From Geosmithia putterillii (Eukaryota; Ascomycota; Sordariomycetes; Hypocreales; Bionectriaceae), in the NCBI GenBank assembly GCA_900188575.1, contig FYEU01000314.1, positions 682,001-746,000 on the forward strand: a stretch of 64,000 nt of DNA. Reading direction: 5' to 3'. The notes under the pieces are model-generated. The model saw only the letters and a list, made by a program, of their open reading frames with translations. It was not told the origin of the DNA and did no database searches. This document shows, one piece after another, positions 42,786 through 54,738 of the stretch (positions within the stretch are counted from its first letter, which is position 1; every line of letters begins with the position of its first letter). A program made the translations under genes and the position numbers.

Positions 42786-43190
42786 ATGTTCACCGGGAAG
42801 AGCCGCCAGCCCCAAAGGATGGTGCCCGAGAATCCCCACAGGGCCCCTCGCCCTCCCACAGTGCCGGAGTGCCATGCCATCATCTCCCAACTTGAGCACA
42901 GGCTCAACGTTCAGGAGAGGCGCATGCACAACCTGGATGAGAAGATGGTCGGCATGACCGCCCACGCAGAGACTTTGAAGGACGCGAACAAGCGCCTGGA
43001 AGAGAGATATGGCATCCTCATTGAGAAGTGCGACTTGATCGAGGAGAAGGCCGCTGAGGCCATGAACCTTGTCACCAGCAGCACCGACTGCCTCCGGGAT
43101 CTTGCCACCATCTTGGACTTCCCGGTCGAGGACAGCCTTGCCCACAACCCTGACCACGTCCCGCACGGGGGGCGCAACGGGCACGCCTAG
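42786..43190 (+). CDS. Small coiled-coil protein, function unknown
   Basis: Single exon, 134 aa. After a basic, Pro-rich leader (about 30 aa), residues about 35-105 form a heptad-like coiled coil (QLEHRLNVQERRMHNLDEKMVGM, LKDANKRLEERYGILIEKCDLIEEK) and a shorter helix follows. The tail is Gly/His-rich. There is no signal peptide or membrane segment. Codon use is strongly C/G-ending, unlike the flanking intergenic DNA, and there is a TATA box with a CT-rich leader, so it is probably a real expressed gene. I recognise no family. It may be lineage-specific and act as an oligomer. Confidence 0.65.
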   Translation: MFTGKSRQPQRMVPENPHRAPRPPTVPECHAIISQLEHRLNVQERRMHNLDEKMVGMTAHAETLKDANKRLEERYGILIEKCDLIEEKAAEAMNLVTSSTDCLRDLATILDFPVEDSLAHNPDHVPHGGRNGHA

Positions 43191-44563
43191 GTGTCTATGC
43201 GTCTATGCTTCAACGAGGCATGCCTTTCTGGTAAGTGATGAAACTTGACGTCCGCGCAAGAAACTAAGATACTAACGACCCAAGGCCCCTCAAAGAGGAG
43301 AGCATGATGCAAGAATATGAGATGAAATCTGGAGAGATATGGAACGGTATACTGGATTGGTGATTATTGATAGAATGGGGTGGGAGTGCATGTTCTTACC
43401 CGGGGGAAGGGCTGGAAATCAATATCGAGGAGGAATCACATCAGTATACCACACAAGAAAAGCAACGCAGAGTCTGGATGTATCTAGAGTACTCAAGGAA
43501 TAGATACACATTCTGGCCACCTTACCGCATCCTAGGTAGGCTCAGTGATTTAGCGAGTAGACTTTCATTTGTAGTGCCCTTGGTCGTTTATCCTTGGTTG
43601 TTTACATCACGGATACATGTACCCGACTGAACAATTAGAGTGCCGTCCCTCAAGTGCGGCCACATTCTTGAATCACAAAAGTATTTTTGAACATTCCACA
43701 GCTGGAGAAGACTGCAATTATGAACTGCCCTTTTTTACCTTGGACCTTCTAATATGCGGTATGAACTAAAGCTGTATCCCACAACTTCAATGTGGGTCCT
43801 GTCAGAGCAGCAGAAAAAGGAGAAGGAAAAAAGGGGCAGTTCTCGTTGTAACGGAAACTCACTACAAGCCCACACATTCGTCGTCACTTTAAGGTGTTGG
43901 CAATATAACCATTATTAGTGGCTACTCTATCCTGATTATTTCCCATGCACGTCTGGTATATTTCATGGATGTACCCGCTACCACACCGGTTATCATTATC
44001 CAAGGCGGTTGGCGGTGGGTTGGCGGACATGACGCGTATTCCGTCTTGTCGTTCTGGCTATCCCATGTAATTTTCTGGCCGCGATAGCAGCCTGTTCTCC
44101 CCCCAGTCCGACCGGCTACACCCGGTCCTTATCGTCGTATTATATCCCTGTGGTGGTTGCAGACCGGCAACGAACCCGGCCCCCGCGTACAAGATAAAGG
44201 AGAATTGCCCGATGCGGTAGGAGGCCTGCGGCGGTAGCCCCACTTTATATGCCCCGGCCATGAACGTTGGTGCGCATCTCGGTAAGGAGTTATCTGGACA
44301 AGGAGGGTCATGATAGATAGTATCGTGAGCCAAACGTACGGGGAGATACATTAGGGGCGGTAAAGGACTGGGGATGTAATATGATAGAGTGCATCTACAA
44401 GTACAGGGACGCCATTGCATGAGGCCTGTAGATACATGTACTCTACGTACATGCTAGTACTTGAGCTAACTTGCATTCGTAGAGATCTGTATATACATGT
44501 AGCGACGGAAATTCCCAGAAGAACGCAGTGCACGAAAGAAAGGGTCCATGTTATGATTAATCT
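43191..44563. other. Intergenic, no gene seen
   Basis: Short frames only, with mixed composition. No repeats of note and no RNA gene recognised. Confidence 0.5.
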
Positions 44564-45390
44564 CTACAGACTTTCTTTGGTCGACGCGGCGATAATACCC
44601 TTGGCCATCTCTACGAATCCGTCTTCCATGACATCCATCTCACCAAAGAGATCCGTGCAAGGCTCCTTCTCCCACACCGTACAATAGGCTCCCTTAAACC
44701 TGCAGTAGAAAACGTCATTGTGATCAGCAAACTGATGTAAATATGGGTTTGGTGTACATATAGTAGATCCAGGGGATGTGATTGAACGTACCCTGTTGAC
44801 TTGGCAGCCGACACATCCCACATATGGGCAGCCGCAAACCACGCCTCCTCGGCGCCAAACCTCTTCAGCAGAGGCTGGTAAGACTCCGGGGAAGGCTTTC
44901 CGATACCCAGACTGTCGCAGGACATGATATTCTCAGTGGGCATGCCAATCCCGTTGAGCGTGAAGTAACCCTGAACCCTAGCCACGTCCCCGGCTGTGAA
45001 GGCCCAGCAAGTAAAGCCTGCTTCACGAAGAAGAGCAAAGCATTCAGCTACACCTGGACGAGCCTGGAGTTTCATGAACTGCCCAAGGATATACGCCAGG
45101 TCATCATCCGTGGCGAACTTGCGAGGCTCCTCGATCCCAGCCATCCACAACATGCGGTAGAACAGGCTCTTGAATACGTCGTAGAAGCGCACATACCGCC
45201 CCGATATGCTGAGGTAGGTGTACTCGCGCTCCGCGGCCTCGAACCACGTGTAGCCCAGAAGCTTGGGTTTGATGCATTCGGCGCGCAGACGTTGGCCAAG
45301 GCGGTACTCTATGGCCTCGAAGATGGCGTCGTAGGAAACGCATGTGCCGACGACGTCGAAGACGACGTGCTTCTGGGGCGTTGCTTTCAT
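44564..45390 (-). CDS. HAD-superfamily hydrolase, type II haloacid-dehalogenase-like
   Basis: Two exons (45390-44792, 44699-44564), 244 aa. Motif I is VVFDVVGTCVSYD near the N-terminus, with the nucleophilic Asp as in FDxxGT. A helical cap region (RMLWMAGIEEPRKF) follows, then motif II CWAFTAGD, motif III as SCDSLGIGKPSPESY, and motif IV near WFAAAHMWDVSAAKSTG. The C-terminus (TVWEKEPCTDLFGEMDVMEDGF) is typical of the fungal 2-haloacid-dehalogenase-like group. The frame after the intron was chosen because it restores this conserved tail. Likely a cytosolic hydrolase of small organic acids; true dehalogenase activity is unproven. It is divergent from an MFS carrier 512 bases away, which could import its substrate. 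Confidence 0.85.
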
Positions 45391-45902
45391 TCTGGACTCT
45401 GAAGAGAAAAACAAGGTACTATGATGGCGAATAAAGATTTGTGCCGCATCCTTGTACGAGGAGGCGAAGCATTGATAGATATGTAGTTTCGGACATTGCC
45501 AAGTACAAACAGCGGGGTTGATAACCGGCATGAAGCGGGTACAATACGGCGGGGCTATGGCACCCTCGAGATAACGAAGCTGGGGAAGTGGGGGAGAAAT
45601 CCGTCGATGTGAGGCTAATTGTCTAAACTTGCCGGCCAACTGTGATAAGCGGCATTTGAGATTGAATTGGGATTGGTGTTTTACTTGAATTGTCGTAGAT
45701 GGGAGCGGCAGGGGTTCCCTGAGTTTCCCTGGGGTATAATGATAGGGGACGAGTATAAATGTGAATGCAAGCCCGGACCAAGTAACAGTACACCCAGCTC
45801 TAGCTTCTCACGGCTCTTCTTATCCGTGATCAGGAGGTTCACTTCAAACTCCCGTCAGTTAGACACGACAGGCAGGCTTCACTCTTTCCAAAGAGGATCA
45901 TC
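45391..45902. promoter_or_regulatory. Divergent promoter region between the HAD hydrolase and the MFS carrier
   Basis: No gene seen in 512 bases. On the plus strand TATAAAT at 45754-45760 lies about 145 bases upstream of the MFS start and is followed by CAAGCC and C/T-rich leader sequence. The shared region makes joint regulation possible. Confidence 0.5.
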
Positions 45903-47612
45903 ATGGGCGACATCAAGAAGGCGCCGATTGACGTCGCTCCCCCGGACGTCCATGACATTGAAGTATCGGAGCCCATAAAGATTGCTTTGTCAGAGGATGA
46001 TATGCAACTGGAGGTGGCCCTTCAGAACTATGTTCCCGGATCGGATGCCGAGAAGCGTCTCGTGCGCAAGCTGGACATGTACATGATGCCGACTCTGTGG
46101 GTCATGTACATTCTCGCCTACATCGATCGACAAAACATAGTAAGCTCGCACAACTCACACTCAGACCGCAAGTACCAGAACCTGATGAGTGAACGCAGGG
46201 AAACGCCAAAGTGGCCGGCATGGGCGACGACTTGAGTATAACTGATGGACGTAAGTATGCCATTGGGAACGGCAGTCAGGGGATTAATGTTTGCTGACAA
46301 TTCCATGTAGAGTACTCTATGCTGCTGTCCATCTTCTTCATCGGATACCTCATCTGCGAGATCCCTTCCAACCTTGTCCTCACCAGGACGAAGCCTTCGT
46401 ACTACCTCCCAGGGATCATGATACTATGGGGGACAGTTTGCTCTTGCATGGCGGCCGCCCACAACTACGAGGGAATGCTCGCCATGCGCTTCTTTCTCGG
46501 CTGCATCGAAGCCGGTCTGTTTCCTGGCATCTTGTATGTCATGACGTGCTGGTACAAGAAGTCCGAGATTGGTACACACTCCCTCCTCGATCTCCAATCT
46601 CTACATTTATCGCACCAAGGACAAGCTGACGTGTGCCTTAACAGGCAAGCGATTTTCTATCTTCTTCACGGCCTCCGTCTTTTCCGGCGCCCTGAGCGGT
46701 CTCTTTGCCGGAGCCATAACAGGCAACATGGAGGGTGTGCACGGCATCCGCGGTTGGCGCTGGCTCTATCTGATTGAGGGCGTGGCAACCGTCGCCTTTG
46801 CATTCGTCTTCTTCGGCCTGATCCTCGACCTACCCGAGAACAAGAGCCGCAAATTCTCCCTCGCAGAGCGGCAGCTAGCCTCCGTGCGCATGATCCACGA
46901 CCGCAACACAACGGCCTCGCGGCACGCCCACCGCTTTACCCACTGGGAGGCCGTCAAGGCGGCCTTTGCCGACCCGCGCACCTACGTCTTCACGGTCCTG
47001 TTCGTCATGGACCTCGGCTCGTGCACCATCTCGTACTTCATCCCCACCATGGTCAGCAAGATGGGCTACAGCGCCGTGACAGCCCAGTACATGACCATAC
47101 CGATCTGGATGGTGGGCGCTGTGTTCCTCGTCGTGCTATCCTGGACGGCGGACCGAACACGCGACCGGCGGTGGCACGTCGCCGGCTGTCTGGGCCTCAG
47201 CTTCGTCTGTACCATGGTCTGCATCGGCGTCGACAGCGCGACGGTCCAGTATGTCATGCTTTGCTTCTACATTGCGGGATTGTACACGGCCCTGCCGCTC
47301 ATCCTGAACTGGACATCCGAGGAGATGGCCCTCCCGGCTGAGAAGCGGGCTGTTGTTGTCGCGTTTGTCAACTCGGTTGGCAATCTATCGGCCGTGTATG
47401 GGAGCCGTCTCTGGCCGACGGAGGATGGACCCCGCTTCATTGCGGGATTCGCTACCACAGGCGCCTTCACCGGCTTTGGAACTCTACTCGCTATTGCTAT
47501 GCCTATCCTATTCAAGTATTTGCCTAACAAGGGGACAAAGGCAGAGAGGGACATTATCGAACTCGAAAAGCGGGATAAGGAGGCGAGGCGATCAGAGATT
47601 ACCAGTGTTTAG
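45903..47612 (+). CDS. MFS carrier, Dal5/Tna1-type anion:cation symporter family
   Basis: Four exons (45903-46139, 46199-46250, 46311-46571, 46645-47612) give 505 aa. An acidic N-terminus precedes 12 predicted membrane helices: MYMMPTLWVMYILAYIDRQNI, IFFIGYLICEIPSNLVLTRTKPSYYLPGIMILWG, RFFLGCIEAGLFPGILYVMTCWYKKSEI, a central charged loop (SLAERQLASVRMIHDRN) and GLYTALPLILNWTSEEMALPAEKRA. These are hallmarks of fungal carriers for organic anions and vitamins. The second exon is only 52 bases; it supplies GNAKVAGMGDDLSITDGQ, the usual link between helices 1 and 2. Plasma membrane; substrate unknown. The neighbouring divergent HAD hydrolase suggests uptake and processing of a small acid. Not the same subgroup as the MFS at 19432-21435 by eye. 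Confidence 0.88.
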
Positions 47613-48241
47613 TTGCGCAATATCGTGCCAGGTTGGTGTAGGACTGCCCCCCCCCCCTTGTATGCCTTGTTCATGCGAATACATGCCATGTGCACTACGA
47701 GGGTTTTGATGGGCTTGGAACAAAAACCTGATTTCACGGTCTGTACGGAGTACTCCGTAGGTACATGAGGATAGAACATTGAAGCATTTCCTCCTTGACG
47801 GACAGCCCTGTGGTCAGCCTAAACACATGTACCCCCCTGTTCGTCCGTTCGTTCCTTCAATCCTTCGCTCCCTTCTCCCGCATTTCATTGGCAGACCTTC
47901 TTCGGCCCGCAACGACATTTGAAGTATGGACGTCTATGCCCGCGTCATCCTGCCTGGTCTTTCTCTTTACTCCGCCTTTTCCGATACATTTTTACACTTT
48001 CGCCTCGTCCGCGTTTGGCTCTCCACGCGCATCCTGCCGCTGCCTCAATATTCAGCTCCTATGCCCTATCAGCGAGACATCCACCAAGAACTCAATATGT
48101 ACGTGCATGCATGTGTAGTAGAACCGATACGCCCTCTATATCAATAGCCACGACGGCCTTTGTTTTACAAGAACTCATACCGTCACCCTTCCTCCTCTTT
48201 GATCCTTCTTCTCAATTGCTGCGCTCGTCCCCGACTCCATC
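47613..48241. other. Intergenic upstream of the patatin-NLR
   Basis: No gene seen. A C-run at 47647-47657 and a 16-bp palindrome TACGGAGTACTCCGTA at 47744-47759 are present. C/T-rich sequence before 48242 probably includes the core promoter of the NLR gene. Confidence 0.55.
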
Positions 48242-51200
48242 ATGGCTCCCCCTGATCAGGACATACGTCTTCTGTCTCTTGATGGAGGAGGTGTTCGCGG
48301 ATTGTCAGAGCTATTCATATTGAAGAGCCTGATGGAGCATATTCACCCAGAAATGCCCCCGAACCCCTGTGACTACTTTGATTTGATCGTTGGCACAGGC
48401 ACCGGAGGCATCATTGCCATCATGCTAGGCCGCCTGCGCATGACGGTAGACGAGTGCATCGAGGTCTACAAGCGTCTGTCAAGGGATGTATTTCCCAAGA
48501 GGCGCCACCGGTCCAGCATAACCGGCCGGATACAGGGCCGCTACGACACAAGGGCCTTTGAAAGGGCCATGCGAAAGATCATCACCGAGTACACCGGTGG
48601 TTACAAACACGACGTCTTGCTCGAGGACCCGTCAGAAAACGCCTGTAAAGTGTATGCTTCTACTGGTCCATCTCATCAAGTCTCGTTCCCATAACGCGCC
48701 CAAGATTCCCCCTTCCCTCTGACCCCGATTTCATCCAAGAGGCAAAGCCATGTCACCTATCACGATCTGAATACCAACATGCGATACATTAGGGCTGTGT
48801 GTGCCATGGGCAGAGAGGCGGAAGATATAACGTGGCTTACAAGTTACCGCACCGTCCGTGGTCACGCAGACTTGTACGGTTCAATTACGATTCTTGAGGC
48901 TTTACGGGCCACATCCGCCATCACGACCTTCTTCGAGCCTGTGGCCATCGCGAGCCTTGGCGTGACGTTCATCGACGGTACCCCGGGCGCCAACAACCCC
49001 GTTCATGAGGCATGGATGCTCGCCCAGCATGACTGGGGCACAGAGGCTCTCCAGCGCCGACTTCACTGCCTTGTGTCCCTTGGGGCCGGCACGCTGCAGT
49101 ATTCAGACGAATGTTACGTTGCCCCCACCGTCTGCTGGGACTGGCTGAGTATCGCTACTCTGACGGAGCAAACATCTAGCGATTTCGCTAGCATTCATCC
49201 TCAAGTTTCCAGAACCGGTCGCTATATACGTCTCAATGTTCCTGTGCGATTGTGTCACATAGGACTGAGCGAGTACGAAAAGGCGGATGAGATCGTCGCC
49301 GACACGGGCAACTACATGCGAAACGAGAACGCTCTCAGGTTGATGGATTTGTGCATCGTCGATGAAAACAACACAGGTTAGTATTTGGTACCATTCGAGT
49401 TTTTCTAAAATGGAATCCTTGCTGATTGGGATATTAAATATCGTGTCCCATCTCCAGATTTCATACTAGATCAGTATCCTGATCCTCATCCCGATACCGT
49501 TCCCATGACGTTCGAGCTCTCCTTCAGCCTGGACGGCGTCTCAGCGCCCGGTCGATTCACGCCCCGTCTGTCTGACACCAGGAAAATGGAAAAATGCCTG
49601 CTTTCAAACGATGTGGCGCTATCGAATAGCACCGAGCTTGTTGCAAATCCAACTGGACGAAAAGTCTTGGTCCTCAACGGAATTGGAGGTGCAGGCAAGA
49701 CACAGCTCGCGGCCGACTTTGCGCGTCGACACCAGACCACCTTTGACTCCATCTTCTGGATAGACGGAAGTTCTGAGGACAATGTCAGACTTTCCATGGC
49801 CCGGTGTATCCATAGGATACCCCCCAAGCAACTATCCGCGGTGGGGCGTCGGGCGGTTTCCCGTCCCCAGCCCCGCACAAACGAGTCTGACGAGTACGAT
49901 ACGTTCCATATTTCGCGTGGGAGTAAGGATGATTTAGATGATGCCGTTGATAGCTTCCGGGAGTGGTTGGGTCGACCCGAAAACCCTCACTGGCTACTCA
50001 TACTTGACAACGTCGACAATGATTGGACCGGGCGGGACCCTCGTCCCGGAGCCTACAACCCAGAAAAATACCTTCCCGCTGCTGACCATGGCTCCATCCT
50101 CATTACCACCCGCCTCCGCGCTGTGGCCCAGCTCGGACACAGCTATGAAATCGGAAAGGCAGGCCCAGACCTGGCCGAAAAGATCCTCGAAGGGTGGTAT
50201 GGACAGAGTTTAGGTAAGTCTACATGCGTGTAACATGCGTGCTATACTCATGTACCATGTCTCACATATATATATCTGTATGGACGTCTGACACTGACAT
50301 CTGGTGTGTAAAACAGGTCCCGAAGCTGGTCCACTGCTACAGCAACTGGATGGACTACCCTTGGCTTTGGCACAAGCCGGTTCATTTATGAGAGAGCAAG
50401 AGACCAATCCATTGGCTTATGCAGACCTATACTCCAAACAGTTGGACAGCCTGATGGAGTGCGCCGCAGCCAAAGGGGATAATTTGCTTGATTACGACTA
50501 CAGAAGCATCATGGCAACGTCGACAATCTCCTTTCGTGAAATCCACCGTTACAGTCTCAACGCTTCTAAACTTCTTCAACTTTGGGGATTCCTCGATTCA
50601 AAGGAGATGAGCCAGAGCCTTTTGTTTGAGACCACCTCAACAGGCAGTGCTGGCGTGAGCGGTAATGGGTCAGAGGCCCAGTGGCCCGCGTGGCTCAGCC
50701 AGCTGGGAAGCGGCTATCTTGATTTCACAGAGACCGCCGGTTTACTGCATCGCTATTCACTGATTGAGAAGGTCGAGAGCTCCAGCTCTAGCAGTGTCTA
50801 TTCCATGCACGCGGTTGTCCACATGTGGGCGGCTTCCCTGGATGCCCCGCTACGGGACGAACCCGGGCTTGGGGGCAGGGATGAATTGGCCCGCTTGGCG
50901 CTCAAGTTTGTCGGTCTGTCATACCCAGCGATGGAGTCGATGGACTACCAGGTTATTCAGCACAAGCTGATGCCACACGCCCATGTGATGCGGAATCGGG
51001 TTATTGACAGGAAAGGCATGAGCCCGAGCCAAAGGAAGAAACATTTCTGGTACAATGACCTCGATTCCGCCGAGGCCTTGTATCAAATCGGTCGCCTATT
51101 CTACGGCCAGAGCAAGCTGCAGGAAGCAAGCGACATGTACCAAGTGGCTTGGGAGGTCTACAACAAGACGGTGGGGAGCCGTCACCCATCCACACTGAAT

Positions 51201-52616
51201 CTCCTCCATGACGTGGGAAAGATGTACATCGTACAGGAAAAGTACAAAGATGCCGAGGAAGTGCTCAAGGAAGTACTGAAATGTTTTGAAGATGTCCTTG
51301 GGGACACACAAGCACCGACAATCTGTGTGATCAGAGACCTAGGCAACCTCTATCGGAGGATGTCTCGACTCGAGGAGTCCGAGGAGCTTCTTGAAAGGGC
51401 TCTGAAAGCCAGCCATGGCTCCCCGTGGAGCAATGCCATTCTAACCAACGGAATCATGGTCGCACTCGCGCATCTATATCGGGTACGAGGGAAGTATCCC
51501 GAAGCAGAATCCATGCTACTCCGCGCACAACGAGCCTATGCGGAGGGCTTCGGTGTCCTCCACCCGTATACGTTATATACAATCGGAAACGTGGCCGTGA
51601 TGAAAGCTCTCCAAGGCAAATATTCTGAGGCCGAGAAGATGGAGAGCGAGGTACTCAACGCCTACTGTGAGACGTTGGGCAAGAACCACGAGGTGACGAT
51701 CGCAACTATCGGAAACTTAGCACGCACCAAATCGATGCTAGGCAAATACTCTGAAGCCACCGAGCTACTCGTCTATGCTCTGAGGCGCTCCGAGGCAGTT
51801 TTGGGGCCCTGGGATTCCTGTACGCTACGGACAATGAACAACCTGGGATCCGTATACGCCAAGACACGGAGGCTCCCAGAGGCCACCACGCTGTTTGAGC
51901 GGGCGCTGGTGGGCTATGAGAGGGGACATCTCGGCACAGAGCCCGTTCTGTATACAAAGGCCGGTCTCGCAGAAGTCTACGCGATGATGGATGACACCAG
52001 GGCAAGAGCAGAGGCCGTCTACAAGGAGGCGCTGGATGGGTACACCGCTCTCATGGGTGCGGAGAGCCCACAGACGGTCGCCGTTGCCAACTCCCTGGGC
52101 AATCTTTACTGGCAGCTGGGGAAGCTCCCTGAGGCCATGGATGTGCTACGTAAGGCGCTTCGAGATCTTGGTGACGACCAGGGGCGACTCCCCAGGACCA
52201 GGTTTCGCATCATCAAAAACATGGCCAGAGTCTGCTACGTCAGGTACGAGATGAACGAGGCGGAACGCCTGTTTTCCCAGGCGCTCGAGGGTTACGAATC
52301 CATGCTGGGCCCCAGAAACACGTCGACCCTCGACGTTGCCGAGAGCTTGGCGGACGTGTATTTTGTGAAGCCAGATCGGGAGGAGGAGGCGAGGTGCATG
52401 TATCAGCGGGTTCTAAAGGGGAGGGAGAGGCAGCTCGGGTCGGGTCACGTTGAGACCAGAAAGGTGGCTGCCAAGCTTCAGGCCTTGAATGCACGCAGGC
52501 CCCGGGCCATCGGTCTCGCCCCGTATATCATGGCCAGTGATACGGCCAGCAATACTGTCAGCGACACGGTCAGCGACACGGACAGCGAGGTGACGTTGGT
52601 TAATTGGGAGGATTGA
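48242..52616 (+). CDS. NLR-type protein: patatin-like, NB-ARC, TPR
   Basis: Four exons (48242-48651, 48793-49376, 49458-50213, 50317-52616), 1349 aa. Residues 1-320 are patatin-like: the oxyanion loop LLSLDGGGVRGL (about 10-21) and ATSAITTFFEP are intact and the acid is D198 (FIDGTPGANNP). The nucleophile motif GxSxG reads GTGTGG at 51-56, so Ser is Gly53 (codon GGC 48398-48400). NB-ARC: Walker A GIGGAGKT at 406-413, Walker B LLILDNVD about 511-518, ILITTR, and DGLPLALAQAG about 595. From about 800 onward there are about ten 42-residue TPR repeats (EALYQIGRLFYGQSKLQEAS; ATIGNLARTKSMLGKYSEAT). This is the fungal NOD-like receptor architecture; relatives with patatin effectors act in non-self recognition and cell death. 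The missing serine suggests loss of lipase activity or a sensor/decoy role. The TPR repeats are diverged, not homogenised. Confidence 0.9.
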
Positions 52617-52950
52617 GGCTCGCGCGCCCTGGCGCATTCGCTTTTGGATTGAGACGAGGCATGTACACAATGTATATAATAAATGAAATGTTACCTTTGA
52701 CCCAGTTCTCTCATCTCTGCCCTCTTTTCTCTCTACCAAATGTATTACACCTACAACTATACGAAAGACCCTCATTTGGGTCTCAGCATACATAGCAGCA
52801 ATTAAAGGTGAAAGGTCACATGGTATGGGAGCGTGGGCTTCGATGATTTAATGATCGGTGCAACACCCGACAATGCATTTGCTAACTCTAAATGACTCTT
52901 GGTATAATATGTAACTATGTTTATGTCTTCCACCTCTAAACACATGGCCT
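52617..52950. other. Shared 3' flank of convergent genes
   Basis: AT-rich sequence between the NLR stop codon and the amino acid permease stop codon; no gene seen. Confidence 0.5.
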
Positions 52951-54738
52951 CTACCACATGCGCGCCCAGATGCGTTGCCAGAAGGACATCTTGGAGAGCT
53001 CAATTTGCCAGTTGGCCTCGATACCACCCTCCTCCCACTTGCGGCACTCGTGGTCGACCTCTGCCTTCCCAGAGATGAGATCGGCCGTCTTGGGGTCAAC
53101 CCACTTAGTCTTCTTGATGATCTTCCAAGCGACGAAGAGGGTGACGCTGTAGGGCAGGCAGAAGTAGCTAGTGATGAAACCCTGAACATCAAAGGGAACA
53201 AAGGAAGCAAAGCCAATGAAGAGGAGGACAACGCATCCGAAGATGAGAGCGAACCAGGCGGCGTAAGGGTTCCAGGGCGCAAGATAGTACATCTTGTCGT
53301 CGGTGAGGCCCTGGGCGCGCTTGGCGCGGTACCAGGCGATGAAGGTGGCGAGCATCATGCAGTAGGTGGCGATGAGGCCGCTGGTGGTGAGGTCGACGAA
53401 CCACAGGAAGACCTCCGTAGCGCTGTTGGAGGCGGTCAGGAAGGTAATGCATGTGATGAGGGTGACGGCGGCGACGCAGTAGATGGGCACGCCCGATGCC
53501 GTGCACTTGAGCAGGAAGCGGGGCGCCTGGCCGTCGCGGGCGAGCCCGTACAGGGTGCGCGACGAGGCGTACAGGTAGGCGTTGCCGCAGGACAGACCGG
53601 ACGTCAGGATCAGGAAGTTGATCAGGTCGGGAAGACCCGTGATGCCCAGGTTCTGGATGCCGATGACCCAGGGGGAGGCGGCGGATCCGGCGGCGCTGTT
53701 CTCGATGGCGCCCAGCAGACGAGGGTCCGAGCTGCTGCAGATGATGCCGACGGCGAAGACGCCGACAACATAGAAGCCCACCAGGCGGAAGAAGATGAGC
53801 TTGGCGACGCGCGGGATGGTCCGGCGCGGGTTCTGGATCTCACCGGCCGCGATGGCAATCATGTCCGGGCCGGCGATGTTGAAGCCCGCGTAGAAGATGG
53901 CAGCTGCCCAGCCGCAGAAGCGGCCCGTCGTGCCGGTTGTATAGTACTCTAGCATGGCTTGGCCGTTGGTCCAGTAGCGGAAGCCGTAGGCGTCGTGTTT
54001 CGGGTTGCCGCCGCACATGGTGATGAGGGTGATGAGAACGAGGCCGAAGAGGAGTAGGATTTTAAGAGAGGCCATGACGAATTCAGCTTCGCCATAAAAT
54101 CTGTTCAATTCATTTGTTAGTCTTTGCCATTATCTACACCAATACTATTGAACACAAGACGTATTCAATGCTAGTTCGTGTCTTGGGAGTGGTGGGGACT
54201 GAACTCACTTGACAGCAACAACGTTGAGCAAGACACAGACAACCATGGACATGACGATCCACGCCGCGGCATTGACATCCGGCAGCCAGTATCCCATGAT
54301 GGTCGCGACAGCGCTGTACTCGACGCACACGAGCATGACGCCGGCATAGAAGTACGTCCAACCCATGGTGAAGCCCATGGCGGGGTCGATGAAACGCGCG
54401 GCTAGCTCGAAGATGGAGCCCCTCACAGGGAGATAGCTGCACATCTCGGCGACGCACAGGTTGCACGGCCAGATGAAGAAGAGGCCCCAGATGAGGTAGC
54501 CCAACAGCAGGGAGAGGGGTCCAGCCTTGGAGAGCGTGCTGCCGATGCCGACGAAGAGACCCATGCCGATGGAACCTCCAATGGCCATGAGCTGGACGTG
54601 GCGGGGGGACAGGCCGCGCACCGTCTCGCCATAGCGGTGGGCAATGTCATTGTTGATCAGGACGCCGTGGCCGAGGTCGCTGTTGTGCACGGCGGGCGGC
54701 GGGCTCTTAGCCTCGATGTCATTGCTTGGGACGCCCAT
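52951..54738 (-). CDS. Amino acid permease (fungal APC/YAT type)
   Basis: Two exons (54738-54209, 54100-52951), 559 aa, with 12 predicted membrane helices. The first helix region has the family signature RGLSPRHVQLMAIGGSIGMGLFVGIGSTLSKAGP. Then come SYLPVRGSIFELAARFIDPAMGF, FNIAGPDMIAIAAGEIQNPRRTIPRVAKLIFFRL and SSRTLYGLARDGQAP, all characteristic of fungal amino acid permeases (proline, lysine and general permease group). The C-terminus WEEGGIEANWQIELSKMSFWQRIWARMW is cytosolic. Plasma membrane, proton-coupled import of amino acids; the preferred amino acid cannot be told. The intron restores KFYGEAEF, a conserved phrase. Convergent with the NLR gene. Confidence 0.9.

Noticed and set aside
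35328..54738. Secondary-metabolite gene cluster
   Set aside because: No polyketide synthase, peptide synthetase, terpene synthase or P450 is present; transporters and redox enzymes alone do not make a cluster.
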